Shown here one piece after another: positions 46,201-54,249 of a DNA stretch of 64,000 nucleotides. The translations under genes were made by a program, and so were the position numbers. Within the stretch, counting starts at the first letter, position 1. Each line of letters begins with the position of its first letter. Under the pieces are notes generated by a model. The model was not told where the DNA came from, did not search any database, and saw only the letters and a list, made by a program, of their open reading frames with translations. Origin of the DNA: Segetibacter aerophilus (GTDB taxonomy: Bacteria; Bacteroidota; Bacteroidia; Chitinophagales; Chitinophagaceae); contig NZ_BJYT01000008.1 in assembly GCF_007991655.1 (NCBI RefSeq), forward strand, positions 244,439-308,438. Direction: 5' to 3'.

Positions 46201-46440
46201 ATGAGTAGTCAAAACTCGCAAAGAAAAAACAGTTTAGCCAAGGTTGAAAAGGTCAGGGATTTACAGTTGATAAAAAGACAGGATACATTTGAAAGGGTAT
46301 GGGGTAACATTGAAAAAATACTGGACCAATTTGATGAAGATCTTTTGAGAGGTAAAGAGGAGTTGATGTTGGTTGATAATGGGACAATAAACACCGACTA
46401 TTTCAATTGGGACATTAAGGCTCAAAAAAACGCGGGATAG
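46201..46440 (+). CDS. Small uncharacterised cytosolic protein
   Basis: A 79-residue protein with no signal or membrane segment. It is helical and charged (KVEKVRDLQLIKRQDTFERVWGNIEKILDQFDEDLLRGKEEL) with a short tail NTDYFNWDIKAQKNAG. No family was recognised. It begins 131 bp after the adhesin gene on the same strand and ends before a very clear terminator at 46495, which supports real transcription of this segment. Confidence 0.55.
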   Translation: MSSQNSQRKNSLAKVEKVRDLQLIKRQDTFERVWGNIEKILDQFDEDLLRGKEELMLVDNGTINTDYFNWDIKAQKNAG

Positions 46441-46494
46441 CACCATAGAGCATAGTTGACAAAAAAGGTTCAGAGTAAAAACAAACGAACACAT

Positions 46495-46527
46495 AATCCT
46501 TGTACAAAATGTACAAGGATTTGTTTT
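46495..46527 (+). terminator. Rho-independent terminator
   Basis: AATCCTTGTACA pairs perfectly with TGTACAAGGATT around an AAA loop and is followed by TGTTTTTG. It lies downstream of the 79-residue gene and upstream of the purine nucleoside phosphorylase promoter. Confidence 0.85.
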
Positions 46528-46632
46528 TGATAGAAATCCTGTAAAAAACTTCCCTTTACCCAGTCCTCTCTCAAACTCTTCAACACAAAAGGCGTCCTAT
46601 CACGTGGAAGCCCCTCACAATTTTCTCCTTTC

Positions 46633-46661
46633 TTTCACGGTCATTTTATCAATTATATTTG
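46633..46661 (+). promoter_or_regulatory. Bacteroidota-type promoter of the purine nucleoside phosphorylase gene
   Basis: TATATTTG at 46654-46661 matches the -7 box TAnnTTTG. TTTC at 46633-46636, 17 nt upstream, is a possible -33 box. The start codon follows 18 nt later. Confidence 0.5.
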
Positions 46662-46679
46662 CGCCCTCAATAAAATGAT

Positions 46680-47501
46680 ATGTCCGAGCTACTAGAACAA
46701 TTGAATGAAACCACTGCTTTTATCCGTCAACAATGCACTTCTGCGCCAACTATAGGTATCATACTAGGGAGCGGGCTCGGCAATTTTATCGGGGAAATGC
46801 AAGTCGAAACTGAAATTTCTTATAGTGACCTTCCTCATTTTCCGGTTAGTACTGTTGAAGGGCATTCCGGAAAATTGATCTTTGGAGAAATGGGTGGCAA
46901 AAAGGTAATTGCCATGGCAGGTCGTTTTCATTTTTACGAAGGATATACACCTCAACAAGTAGTTTATCCTGTAAGGGTGATGAAAATGTTGGGTGTTGAA
47001 ACAGTACTTATTTCAAACGCGGCCGGCGGCGTGAATAAGAATTTTGCGGTTGGCGATTTGATGATCATTAGAGACCACATTAGCTTCTTCGCAATCAATC
47101 CACTGCTGGGAAAAAATGAAGAAAAGCTTGGCGCGCGCTTCCCCGACATGAGCGAACCTTATTCGCAGTCTTTAATTGCAAAAGCAAAATCAGTAGCAGA
47201 CAGGCTTCAAATTCCCCTGCAGATAGGTGTCTATACCGGTGTAACCGGACCCACTTTTGAAACCCGGGCCGAATATCAACTGATCCAAATTTTAGGAGGT
47301 GATGCTGTTGGAATGAGTACTGTACAGGAGGTAATTGCGGCGGTACATGCAGGTATGCAAGTCTTCGCTATGAGCGTGATTACAGACATAGGAATACGCG
47401 AAGAAGAAAACACCATCACCCATGAGGAGGTTCTACAAGCCGCCCGTGATGCTGAGCCAAAGCTGACAGCCATCTTTACTCAACTTATTGCCAACTTGTA
47501 A
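46680..47501 (+). CDS. punA: Purine nucleoside phosphorylase
   Basis: A 273-residue cytosolic enzyme that splits inosine or guanosine with phosphate to a base and ribose-1-phosphate. The length and motifs fit the trimeric PNP/MTAP class. IGIILGSGLGNF at about residues 22-33 is the phosphate-binding loop, VEGHSGKLIFGEMGGKKVIAMAGRFHFYEGY is the signature, ISNAAGGVN is the base-binding region and GPTFETRAEYQ the ribose/phosphate contact. Together with the deoxynucleoside kinase it indicates purine salvage. Confidence 0.95.
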   Translation: MSELLEQLNETTAFIRQQCTSAPTIGIILGSGLGNFIGEMQVETEISYSDLPHFPVSTVEGHSGKLIFGEMGGKKVIAMAGRFHFYEGYTPQQVVYPVRVMKMLGVETVLISNAAGGVNKNFAVGDLMIIRDHISFFAINPLLGKNEEKLGARFPDMSEPYSQSLIAKAKSVADRLQIPLQIGVYTGVTGPTFETRAEYQLIQILGGDAVGMSTVQEVIAAVHAGMQVFAMSVITDIGIREEENTITHEEVLQAARDAEPKLTAIFTQLIANL

Positions 47502-47644
47502 GTCCGTTGCATGTTACCGGTTTCAAATTTCACGATCCGTTTTCTAAGCTCGTAGCTTGCAACTCAAAGCTTGTAGCGCCCTTTTCGATTTATCTTTTTG
47601 TTGACACCATTACCTTACTTTGCGGGCTATTTTTAGCCGAATTA

Positions 47645-49711
47645 ATGAGCAGAAATTTTCTTTATCGTTTTTTTCTTACAGCTATAGCATTCCTGGCAAT
47701 ACTCGCAGGTACGTTACAGGCCCAAATTAACCGCCCTATCAGGCCGCCGATCGGTTCGGGAACTCCGCCTGTTTATGATGCCCAGGGTCGCGTTGTTCCA
47801 GCTACACCTTCACAAAACCGTGGTGGAGGCGACTCCCTAAAGCACCGCGATAATACTGACGATTCCATCACAATTTATTTCAGGTATTTCGACTCAACCA
47901 GGATCCGTTACCTCGACTCCTCAATTAACGATTTTACAAAGCGTTATCCTTTGCCGGCAGGGTTTGTAACCCTAGGAAATTTAGGTACTGCTGCACGTTC
48001 TTTAATATTCAGTCCAAATCTCAAACCCGGGTTTGATCCCGGTTTTCACTCATTTGATATCTATCGTTTCAGGGTAGAGGATACTCGTTTTTTTCAGACG
48101 ACCCGTCCCTTTACTGAATTGGGTTATTTGCTTGGTAGCCAAGCTGAGCAGGTCATCAATATTATCCATACGCAAAACATAAAGCCAAACTTCAACATGG
48201 CTTTACAGTATCGTCTCATCAATTCGCCCGGAGAGTTTCAAAACCAAAATACAAGTCACAATAGTTATCGCATCAATGGCAATTATCAGAGCAGAAATAA
48301 ACGGTATTCGACATATGGAGTATTGCTCTCTAATAAATTTCTTGCTTCAGAGAACGGAGGCATCCAGCGCGACACGCTGTTGAACGATAGCCGCTTCTCG
48401 AATCGATTTGTGATACCAACAAGATTAGCGGGCGATTCAAATTTGCTTCGAAATCCTTTTAATACGAGGGTAACTACCGGGAATGTCTACAACGAAACCG
48501 TCTTTTTCTATCGACAACAGTATGACCTGGGCCAAAGCGATTCGGCAATTGTAAACGACAGTACAGTCATTCGTTTGTTCTATCCCCGCATCAGGTTCCA
48601 ACACAGCCTTACTATTTCAAGCCAGCAATACGAGTTTCGTGATTTGTTCCAGGGAGCAAACAAAAGACTCGATTACCTGCGATATTTCGGTGTCCCAATT
48701 TTTAATGATAGTGTCGTGTACAGGGATAAACACCGGGTCATCAACAACGAGTTTAGTATTATTTCTTTCCCCGAAAAAAATAACCTGAACCAATTTATTA
48801 AAGCGGGTGCTGGCTATGAATTTATTAATGCAACTTTTGATTACGCGAAGCGTAAGTATCACAACATTTACCTGGCCGGCGAATACCGCAACAGAACGCG
48901 AAACCAGAAGTGGGATCTGGAAGGCATTGGAAAATTGTATATGAATGGTCTTAACAACGGAGACTATTCTGTGCAGGCAAGTTTAAAAAGAGAGATTAGT
49001 AAAAAGCTCGGTTTCTTAGAATTGGGATTTCAAAACGTAAACAGATCGCCGTCTTTTCTTTTCCGCCAGGAAACAACTTTTCCGACTCTTGTTAATGGAA
49101 GTTTCAATAAGGAAAATATCACGAAAATTAGCGGTTCACTGAACAATGAGGCATTCCGTTTCACACTGTCGGGTGAATATTATCTTGTAAGCAATTATAT
49201 GTATTTCGACGATTTTATGTCGCCTGCACAGACTGGTACTTTGTTTAATATTTTGCACATTTCCGGGAAGAAGCAAATTAGATTGAGCCGTGTACTGAAC
49301 CTGTATTCCGAAATTCATTTTCAACAAGCTGTTGGAAACCCACCGTTAAATCTTCCCCTGATCTTTACTAACAACAGAATTTCGTTCGATGGTGTTTATT
49401 ACAAGAATATGAATTATTCTATTGGTCTTGAGTTGAGGTACAACACGCCATATAAGGCCGACAATTATTCTCCTTTTATCGGGCAGTTTCTCTATCAAAA
49501 CAATTATACGATCAGCAATCGCCCGGAAGTAACGGCCTTTTTTAATTTTCGTATCAAACGTTTCTCAGCTTTTATACGCGCTGAGAATCTCAATACTTTC
49601 GGAACCAATACCGGCACTCCAGGCTTTACTAAAAACAACTATAACGCGCCCTTTTACCCCGACAAAGGCTTCTGGTTCAGACTAGGAGTGTGGTGGACGT
49701 TTATCAATTAG
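47645..49711 (+). CDS. Putative outer-membrane porin (Porin_10 family)
   Basis: A 688-residue protein. The ATG at 47645 was chosen because it begins a clear signal peptide (MSRNFLYRFFLTAIAFLAILAGTLQAQ); an upstream in-frame TTG at 47507 would place 46 unlikely residues before it. After a Pro/Gly-rich linker the sequence is a long barrel with FSPNLKPGFDPGFHSFDIYRF and RPFTELGYLLGSQAEQ, both typical of the putative porin group PF14121. It ends in an aromatic strand (GVWWTFIN). Its substrate is unknown. A TTACTTTGC box near 47615 may be its promoter. Confidence 0.85.
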   Translation: MSRNFLYRFFLTAIAFLAILAGTLQAQINRPIRPPIGSGTPPVYDAQGRVVPATPSQNRGGGDSLKHRDNTDDSITIYFRYFDSTRIRYLDSSINDFTKRYPLPAGFVTLGNLGTAARSLIFSPNLKPGFDPGFHSFDIYRFRVEDTRFFQTTRPFTELGYLLGSQAEQVINIIHTQNIKPNFNMALQYRLINSPGEFQNQNTSHNSYRINGNYQSRNKRYSTYGVLLSNKFLASENGGIQRDTLLNDSRFSNRFVIPTRLAGDSNLLRNPFNTRVTTGNVYNETVFFYRQQYDLGQSDSAIVNDSTVIRLFYPRIRFQHSLTISSQQYEFRDLFQGANKRLDYLRYFGVPIFNDSVVYRDKHRVINNEFSIISFPEKNNLNQFIKAGAGYEFINATFDYAKRKYHNIYLAGEYRNRTRNQKWDLEGIGKLYMNGLNNGDYSVQASLKREISKKLGFLELGFQNVNRSPSFLFRQETTFPTLVNGSFNKENITKISGSLNNEAFRFTLSGEYYLVSNYMYFDDFMSPAQTGTLFNILHISGKKQIRLSRVLNLYSEIHFQQAVGNPPLNLPLIFTNNRISFDGVYYKNMNYSIGLELRYNTPYKADNYSPFIGQFLYQNNYTISNRPEVTAFFNFRIKRFSAFIRAENLNTFGTNTGTPGFTKNNYNAPFYPDKGFWFRLGVWWTFIN

Positions 49712-49718
49712 TTTGGTG

Positions 49719-49765
49719 CCGGCAGTTGTCTTTCATAGCGTCATCGTTGCGACGCATTTCGTTCA
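49719..49765 (-). repeat. Dispersed intergenic element, copy 7 (minus orientation, decayed)
   Basis: CCGGC at 49719-49723 is followed by exactly 22 nt and then GTTGCGACGCA at 49746, which matches the core start with one change. The rest of the core to 49765 has drifted. The preserved spacing supports membership. Confidence 0.65.
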
Positions 49766-49943
49766 GCTGTTAGTTATCATTGCATCCTTGAATTGCTCTT
49801 GACGGTAGGGGATATAATAAATGTCGGCTGCTAAGCAATAAAACAACGGGTATCAGCATTAAGATATAATTATTTGATAAATTGTATTTCTAATCCTATT
49901 TCATTTAAACTGCCAGGCAGTTTTTTTCTTAATTTAAATCTCT

Positions 49944-50423
49944 ATGAGAAAGTTTTTAATTGGCCTCTTCTTATTAACCGTTGTCACTTCAGTAAACGCT
50001 CAGCCTCCGGTTGGTAGTAAGGCTCCTGATATTTCACTTCCTAACGGTAAGGGTGAGATAGTGAAGCTGTCCTCTTTAAAAGGAAAAGTCGTACTGCTTG
50101 ATTTTTGGGCGTCCTGGTGTGGCCCTTGCAGGCAAAACAATCGTAAGATGACATCGCTTTACAAGCAGTATAAAGACAAAGGTTTGGAGGTTTTTGCGGT
50201 ATCTATCGATGGAAACAAAAATGCCTGGGCGAACGCAGTTCAACAAGACAAAACTGATTGGCTACAGGTGATAGATGTAAAGGCCGAGAGAGGAAATGAA
50301 CTTACTCAAACCTGGAACCTTCAATATATTCCCTCCACTTTTTTAATTGATAAGGAAGGAACCATTTTAGCAGTTGGCCCACAAAAAGACGAACTGGAGA
50401 AGTGGCTTAAAAGACTTTTATAA
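49944..50423 (+). CDS. TlpA-like periplasmic thioredoxin-fold oxidoreductase
   Basis: A 159-residue protein. Residues 1-20 are a signal peptide ending SVNAQ. The thioredoxin fold carries FWASWCGPCRQ, with the redox pair Cys59 and Cys62, and LQYIPSTFLIDKEG holds the cis-Pro. It probably reduces disulfides or apocytochromes in the periplasm. A small hairpin AAACTGCC-GGCAGTTT sits about 30 bp upstream of the start. Downstream is a strong bidirectional terminator shared with the convergent ATP-grasp gene. Confidence 0.93.
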   Translation: MRKFLIGLFLLTVVTSVNAQPPVGSKAPDISLPNGKGEIVKLSSLKGKVVLLDFWASWCGPCRQNNRKMTSLYKQYKDKGLEVFAVSIDGNKNAWANAVQQDKTDWLQVIDVKAERGNELTQTWNLQYIPSTFLIDKEGTILAVGPQKDELEKWLKRLL

Positions 50424-50433
50424 AATTCATTTT

Positions 50434-50505
50434 ATGAAGAAAGTAATCATTGCTGTTCTTGTCTTCATCAAAGACCTGTTTGTAAAAAAAGAGTGCTGCA
50501 AATAA
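50434..50505 (+). CDS. Possible 23-residue peptide overlapping the terminator
   Basis: An ATG 10 bp after the thioredoxin stop opens a 24-codon frame: a hydrophobic N-terminal half (MKKVIIAVLVFIKDLF) and a VKKECCK end. The last codons form the left arm of the terminator stem. It could be chance; no ribosome-binding evidence was found. Confidence 0.25.
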   Translation: MKKVIIAVLVFIKDLFVKKECCK

Positions 50506-50526
50506 CTTTTGCAGCACTCTTTTTTA
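50488..50526. terminator. Bidirectional terminator between convergent genes
   Basis: GAGTGCTGCAAA pairs with TTTGCAGCACTC around a TAACT loop. The stem is flanked by a run of A on the left and of T on the right, so both strands end in U after the hairpin. It separates the thioredoxin gene from the ATP-grasp gene. Confidence 0.9.
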
Positions 50527-50546
50527 TTTTTTCAAATAACCTGTCA

Positions 50547-51743
50547 TTATTCTTCAAAGTACGCCAATGTTCCTCCAACCCAAGTCTTGTCTTTGTTATA
50601 CCTAACGCCGATCATTTTTCCTTTGCTTATGCGGGCGAGGTTGTTAGTGGCAACTGGTCTTAATTCTCCATCTTTCCAAAAATAAAAAATCCGAATTTCT
50701 GCTTTAGCAGGTCCGTCCGGTGTTTCTATTACGTCTGCGTATTTTACCTTCCGTTGCAATATCCAATTTTCAGGATCGGTTACTTTATCCAGATCTTCTT
50801 TTGTCAAGTCTATGATCACTCCTTGTCCCGCAAATGAAAATAAAGGTTTCAAAACATAGTTTTCAAGGTCTGTGGGGAGTTGCTGAATTTCGCTTAAAAA
50901 TCTTGTCTCCGGAACAAACTGGTGGTGCAGAAAGGGCAGAGTGTATTTGCTGATACGGAAAAACCAATTTGGATGAGGCACCCATTCAACGTCGAGATCT
51001 GTTAGTAAGATCTTTCCTTTTTCCTGCACCTCCGGGGATTGCTGCTGCAAGTCGTCGAAGATTACCCTGTTATAAATTCGTTTGATCTCAGTTTCGACTC
51101 CATTATTATCGTAATACAGCTTAGTTCCTTTTTTAAACAGCGTTGTGAGGCAAACCTGGTTAATACCCGTGTAATCTTCGGTAAAAAAGAAGTCTATCCT
51201 TGTCTTTTGCTTTTCCGGAAAAATTTCGAGCAATATTACGTTTTCAGGTTTGTGCCCTTTTAGCAGTATTTCCCTTAAAAGCTTAATATAGCTTTCCTTG
51301 TTAAAACCATTTAGATAACTACAGTAGTTGGCGGGGATGTCAAACACTTTTCTAGCCACTTCGTCTTGCCAAACCTGGAAAGCAAAAAGGGTAGGGAAGC
51401 CTTGCATCTCGATTAACTGTGGTTCTAATTCTCCCTGCTTGTTTTCGCATAAACCAAAATCAAAAGCAATGAAGTTGCTAAGCGCACTTTCACCCGGTAC
51501 ATTCAGTTCAGTTGGGATAGCCCTTGCAGATTCTTCTTTAAACTTCGGAGATACAATGACATCTACAATATGCTCGCAAGCAGAAAGAATTTTTTCTTTG
51601 AAAGCACGATCGCAAAACACAGGGGTTTCCGCTACTCTAAATTCAAGTTCGCCGGGATGAGGGGTATTTAATTGCTTTATGTATTCCTCGTATTTCTGTT
51701 CAGTAAAATTTGAATTGAAAGCAGTTCTGATTGAGGAAACCAT
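50547..51743 (-). CDS. ATP-grasp-like ligase of unknown substrate
   Basis: A 398-residue protein. The C-terminal half shows ATP-grasp features: NYVLKPLFSFAGQGVIIDL near residue 290 (the Lys and Gly-rich loop), WILQRKVKY, and AEIRIFYFWKDGELRPVATNNLARISKG with the metal and phosphate-binding acidic, Arg and Asn residues. The N-terminal half (LSNFIAFDFGLC, PQLIEMQGFPTLFAFQ) resembles glutathionylspermidine-synthase-like proteins. It would join a carboxylate to an amine with ATP. The preceding gene encodes a class I amidotransferase, 78 bp away, which could supply ammonia. The product of the pair is not known to me. Confidence 0.7.
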   Translation of the reverse strand: MVSSIRTAFNSNFTEQKYEEYIKQLNTPHPGELEFRVAETPVFCDRAFKEKILSACEHIVDVIVSPKFKEESARAIPTELNVPGESALSNFIAFDFGLCENKQGELEPQLIEMQGFPTLFAFQVWQDEVARKVFDIPANYCSYLNGFNKESYIKLLREILLKGHKPENVILLEIFPEKQKTRIDFFFTEDYTGINQVCLTTLFKKGTKLYYDNNGVETEIKRIYNRVIFDDLQQQSPEVQEKGKILLTDLDVEWVPHPNWFFRISKYTLPFLHHQFVPETRFLSEIQQLPTDLENYVLKPLFSFAGQGVIIDLTKEDLDKVTDPENWILQRKVKYADVIETPDGPAKAEIRIFYFWKDGELRPVATNNLARISKGKMIGVRYNKDKTWVGGTLAYFEE

Positions 51744-51821
51744 CTTAAAAAGAGTTTGTGTTGTTGAAATAAAAAATCCCTGCCATGTACCGGCGGGGAT
51801 CGTAAACGTTTTTACTTGTTC

Positions 51822-52661
51822 TTATGCTTCTACCAAATTTTCAACTGCGTTATTTAAAAAGTTTGGAAGAATGTGCTGATAAGTAAATCGTATTTTATCG
51901 GGATCATTGAGTTGTTCTAACATGCTGCTCCACTTGGCTTCCCCAAAATTTTCAATGATGCCTTTCTTTTTGTCTTCTCTCAGCAAATACATTGTCATAC
52001 CAGTTGCATCTGCCTCGGGGTGAAACTGGGTGCCGATACAATAGTCATTAAAACGAATGGCCATGACTGCTCTTTCAAGCGGAACATGTGGTCTCTCTTT
52101 TTCAAGAGCCAAAATTTTGGAGCCCCTTTCTTCCATCTTTTTATAGTCAGGTTCTATCACCTGGAAGTCCCTGCTATCAACCGCGTAAAAAGGGTTTTTC
52201 AAACCATTGAAAACAGCTTCTTCAGAAGCATCATCCATCAAGTGCACGGGGAAAACGCCAAACGAATTTTTATTGCGTTTGCATACAGTGGCTATATCGA
52301 AATAGCGGGTTGCTAACTGGTAACTGTGGCAAATAAAGAAGACATACTTTTTAGGATAATTATCTTGATCGTCGTTCCACTTTTCTACCGTGCTGATCCA
52401 GTTGAAGTAAAGGTTCTCCCAGTCGCTGCCTTTACTTTCAAGCGGAGAGCCGGGACCGCCTGAAGAAATATAAATGTCGAAATTGGTTCCGGGAAGCTGC
52501 TGTTTTACCCGTACTTCAAACTCTTCCAATACTATTTCCTGATCGTTCACCTTGCCCCACTGGCCGATTATCTCTCTTAAACAGCGCATGCCCTGGTTCT
52601 CGTGTCCCTCGTTTAAATCAAGGATGGCTATGCGTACGCTGCGTTTTTCATTCCAATTCAT
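51822..52661 (-). CDS. Class I glutamine amidotransferase (GMP synthase-like)
   Basis: A 279-residue protein from the ATG at 52661, chosen because MNWNEKRSVRIAILDLNEG is the natural start; a 42-residue upstream extension is unusually basic. It has the glutaminase-type triad: Cys111 in FFICHSYQLA, and His214 and Glu216 in GTQFHPEAD. SSGGPGSPLES near 66-76 is the oxyanion loop. Such domains release ammonia from glutamine for a partner synthase. The partner is presumably the ATP-grasp protein encoded next, on the same strand. Confidence 0.82.
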   Translation of the reverse strand: MNWNEKRSVRIAILDLNEGHENQGMRCLREIIGQWGKVNDQEIVLEEFEVRVKQQLPGTNFDIYISSGGPGSPLESKGSDWENLYFNWISTVEKWNDDQDNYPKKYVFFICHSYQLATRYFDIATVCKRNKNSFGVFPVHLMDDASEEAVFNGLKNPFYAVDSRDFQVIEPDYKKMEERGSKILALEKERPHVPLERAVMAIRFNDYCIGTQFHPEADATGMTMYLLREDKKKGIIENFGEAKWSSMLEQLNDPDKIRFTYQHILPNFLNNAVENLVEA

Positions 52662-52906
52662 AGCCTGCAAAAATAATCCTTTTGCCTCAAAGGAATGGTT
52701 AAAGGAGCATAAAGTAGATTTTTTGGAGTTTGCCCGTGGTCGTTTTGTTTTAACCAATTGGTTTTCATCAACCCGGTGTTCTTGCACTTAAAATAAAAGT
52801 TTTCTATTTTACCCGTAAATGATAATCAAGAAGGTTATTAAGTCCAACAAGGAGGACGAGATAACTTTTTAACCACCTTCCATCACACAAGAATTTAAAA
52901 AACACC

Positions 52907-53290
52907 ATGGAGAAAACAGTCAGGATTATTTTACTTGTTGTTGTTGTTATCGCAATAATTAACCTGGTTACGATGCTATTTGGAAACAGCAACCTTAGAG
53001 ACATTCGCAGGGATCTTGATAAAGCAAAACTTACCGCTGACTCTGCTTTAAACGAATTGCAATATTCAAAGAGCAAGTTGGACTCAATTAAATCTGACAT
53101 GCTTGTCTTCAGCACCTATATCAACAGAATACAGAAAACAGTTGAGTTGAATGATGTCGAAAAAAGACTGAAAGAAGAAAAGGACAGAACTAAAATACTA
53201 GACTTTAAAGAGAACATTAAAAAGTTGCGGGCAGATATTGAAACCGATAGCCTTCCTGATATAGATGTCGCAGTTGTCAAAAAAAATTAA
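52907..53290 (+). CDS. Membrane-anchored coiled-coil protein, uncharacterised
   Basis: A 127-residue protein. Residues 7-24 are a single transmembrane segment (ILLVVVVIAIINLVTMLF). The remainder is a charged coiled coil (RDLDKAKLTADSALNELQYSKSKLDSIKSDM) with an acidic C-terminal stretch. The family is unknown. The stop is 7 bp before the chosen ATG of the next membrane/coiled-coil gene, so the two are probably one operon and may form a complex at the membrane. Confidence 0.6.
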   Translation: MEKTVRIILLVVVVIAIINLVTMLFGNSNLRDIRRDLDKAKLTADSALNELQYSKSKLDSIKSDMLVFSTYINRIQKTVELNDVEKRLKEEKDRTKILDFKENIKKLRADIETDSLPDIDVAVVKKN

Positions 53291-53297
53291 TCCAATT

Positions 53298-53870
53298 ATG
53301 CTAATCAAGAAACACCTGGTTCATCTCCTCATCTTTGCAATCTGTGTACTTCTTTCTTCTGCCTGTTTGTCTCAGAGCCAACTGGTAGCGATGAAAGACT
53401 CAACGGGATTACATTCCTATGCTGTAGTAAGGGGCGACACCCTGCTAATCAACTACGACTCTGCCTACGTCTTAAACAAAAAAACCTTTAAGCTTTACCA
53501 GGATACTTATAAGAGAGTTCAAAACGGTAACCCGGCAATGAAGAACCTGTTAGCGAACTATGAAGGTTTGATTGCTTTACAGGACAGTATGCTAAAATCG
53601 AAAGAAGCTTACTATCAAAGCCTAAAATCAAATTTCGATTCTCTTGTCAGCCACTCAAATAATTTCGTTGATAAGACTGCTTTAAATATTAGTGCAATCG
53701 ATCAATCTCTGTCGACTGCCACGAGCCAGATCAATAATATTAAAGGCTTATTAGATCAGTCACTGGAAAAATTGAAGAAAGAAAACCGGCAAAGAATAAA
53801 ATTAGTGGTAGGTGGATTCACCGTGGGCGTTGCAGCGGCCACGCTTGTTTTTTTAATTACGAGGCAATAG
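53298..53870 (+). CDS. Secreted coiled-coil protein with C-terminal membrane segment
   Basis: A 190-residue protein from the ATG at 53298; an ATG at 53265 overlaps the previous gene and was rejected because the second gives a clean signal peptide (HLLIFAICVLLSSACLS, possibly a lipobox). Residues about 40-165 form a Ser/Asn/Leu-rich coiled coil (LKSNFDSLVSHSNNF, LDQSLEKLKKEN). The end has a hydrophobic segment (LVVGGFTVGVAAATLVFLI) before TRQ. The function is unknown; it pairs with the preceding gene. Confidence 0.6.
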   Translation: MLIKKHLVHLLIFAICVLLSSACLSQSQLVAMKDSTGLHSYAVVRGDTLLINYDSAYVLNKKTFKLYQDTYKRVQNGNPAMKNLLANYEGLIALQDSMLKSKEAYYQSLKSNFDSLVSHSNNFVDKTALNISAIDQSLSTATSQINNIKGLLDQSLEKLKKENRQRIKLVVGGFTVGVAAATLVFLITRQ

Positions 53871-54249
53871 CCATATAAAGAGTACTACATAATAAACCCT
53901 TCAATTACCGGCCTGCTTAAGCCTTCCATCCCATGTGTTGATGGATCTTAATTCTCAACCGCTTCAGCAAATGCAAAGCTCACGATCGTTTTGGCTATGT
54001 ATGATAGAAGTGGAAGTGTTATTTCATTTCTGCAACCCTAGAGACATAAGAATGATGCATAGCGGTTTAAGTATCTCTTTTGGATTTAGGACAAATGCAT
54101 CCTGAAAACCTTTAAAGCACGATGAATAAAAAATAGAATGTACAAGAGTGCGACGCAACAAAAGCCTAACAGTAGTGGCAGCGCACTGGCCAAAAGCATC
54201 AATTTTTGTTGCGTATAAACAATGGCTACTTTCGCTACAACAACTCATC
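53871..54249. other. Intergenic region with element copy 5
   Basis: 379 bp. It holds element copy 5 (54140-54189) about 100 bp upstream of the DUF5686 gene. In-frame upstream codons of that gene run through the element and are not part of it. Nothing else was identified. Confidence 0.6.
54140..54189 (+). repeat. Dispersed intergenic element, copy 5
   Basis: The core GTACAAGAGTGCGACGCAAC lies at 54140-54159, followed by AAAAGCC as in copy 4. The CTGG that ends the element is at 54186-54189, about 3 bases later than the standard spacing. Confidence 0.8.

Noticed and set aside
47507..47644. TTG start for the porin gene
   Set aside because: It would precede a clear signal peptide by 46 residues and cover the probable promoter.
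54148..54249. N-terminal extension of the DUF5686 protein
   Set aside because: The in-frame extension begins inside element copy 5 and lacks a signal peptide; the ATG at 54250 gives a proper one.
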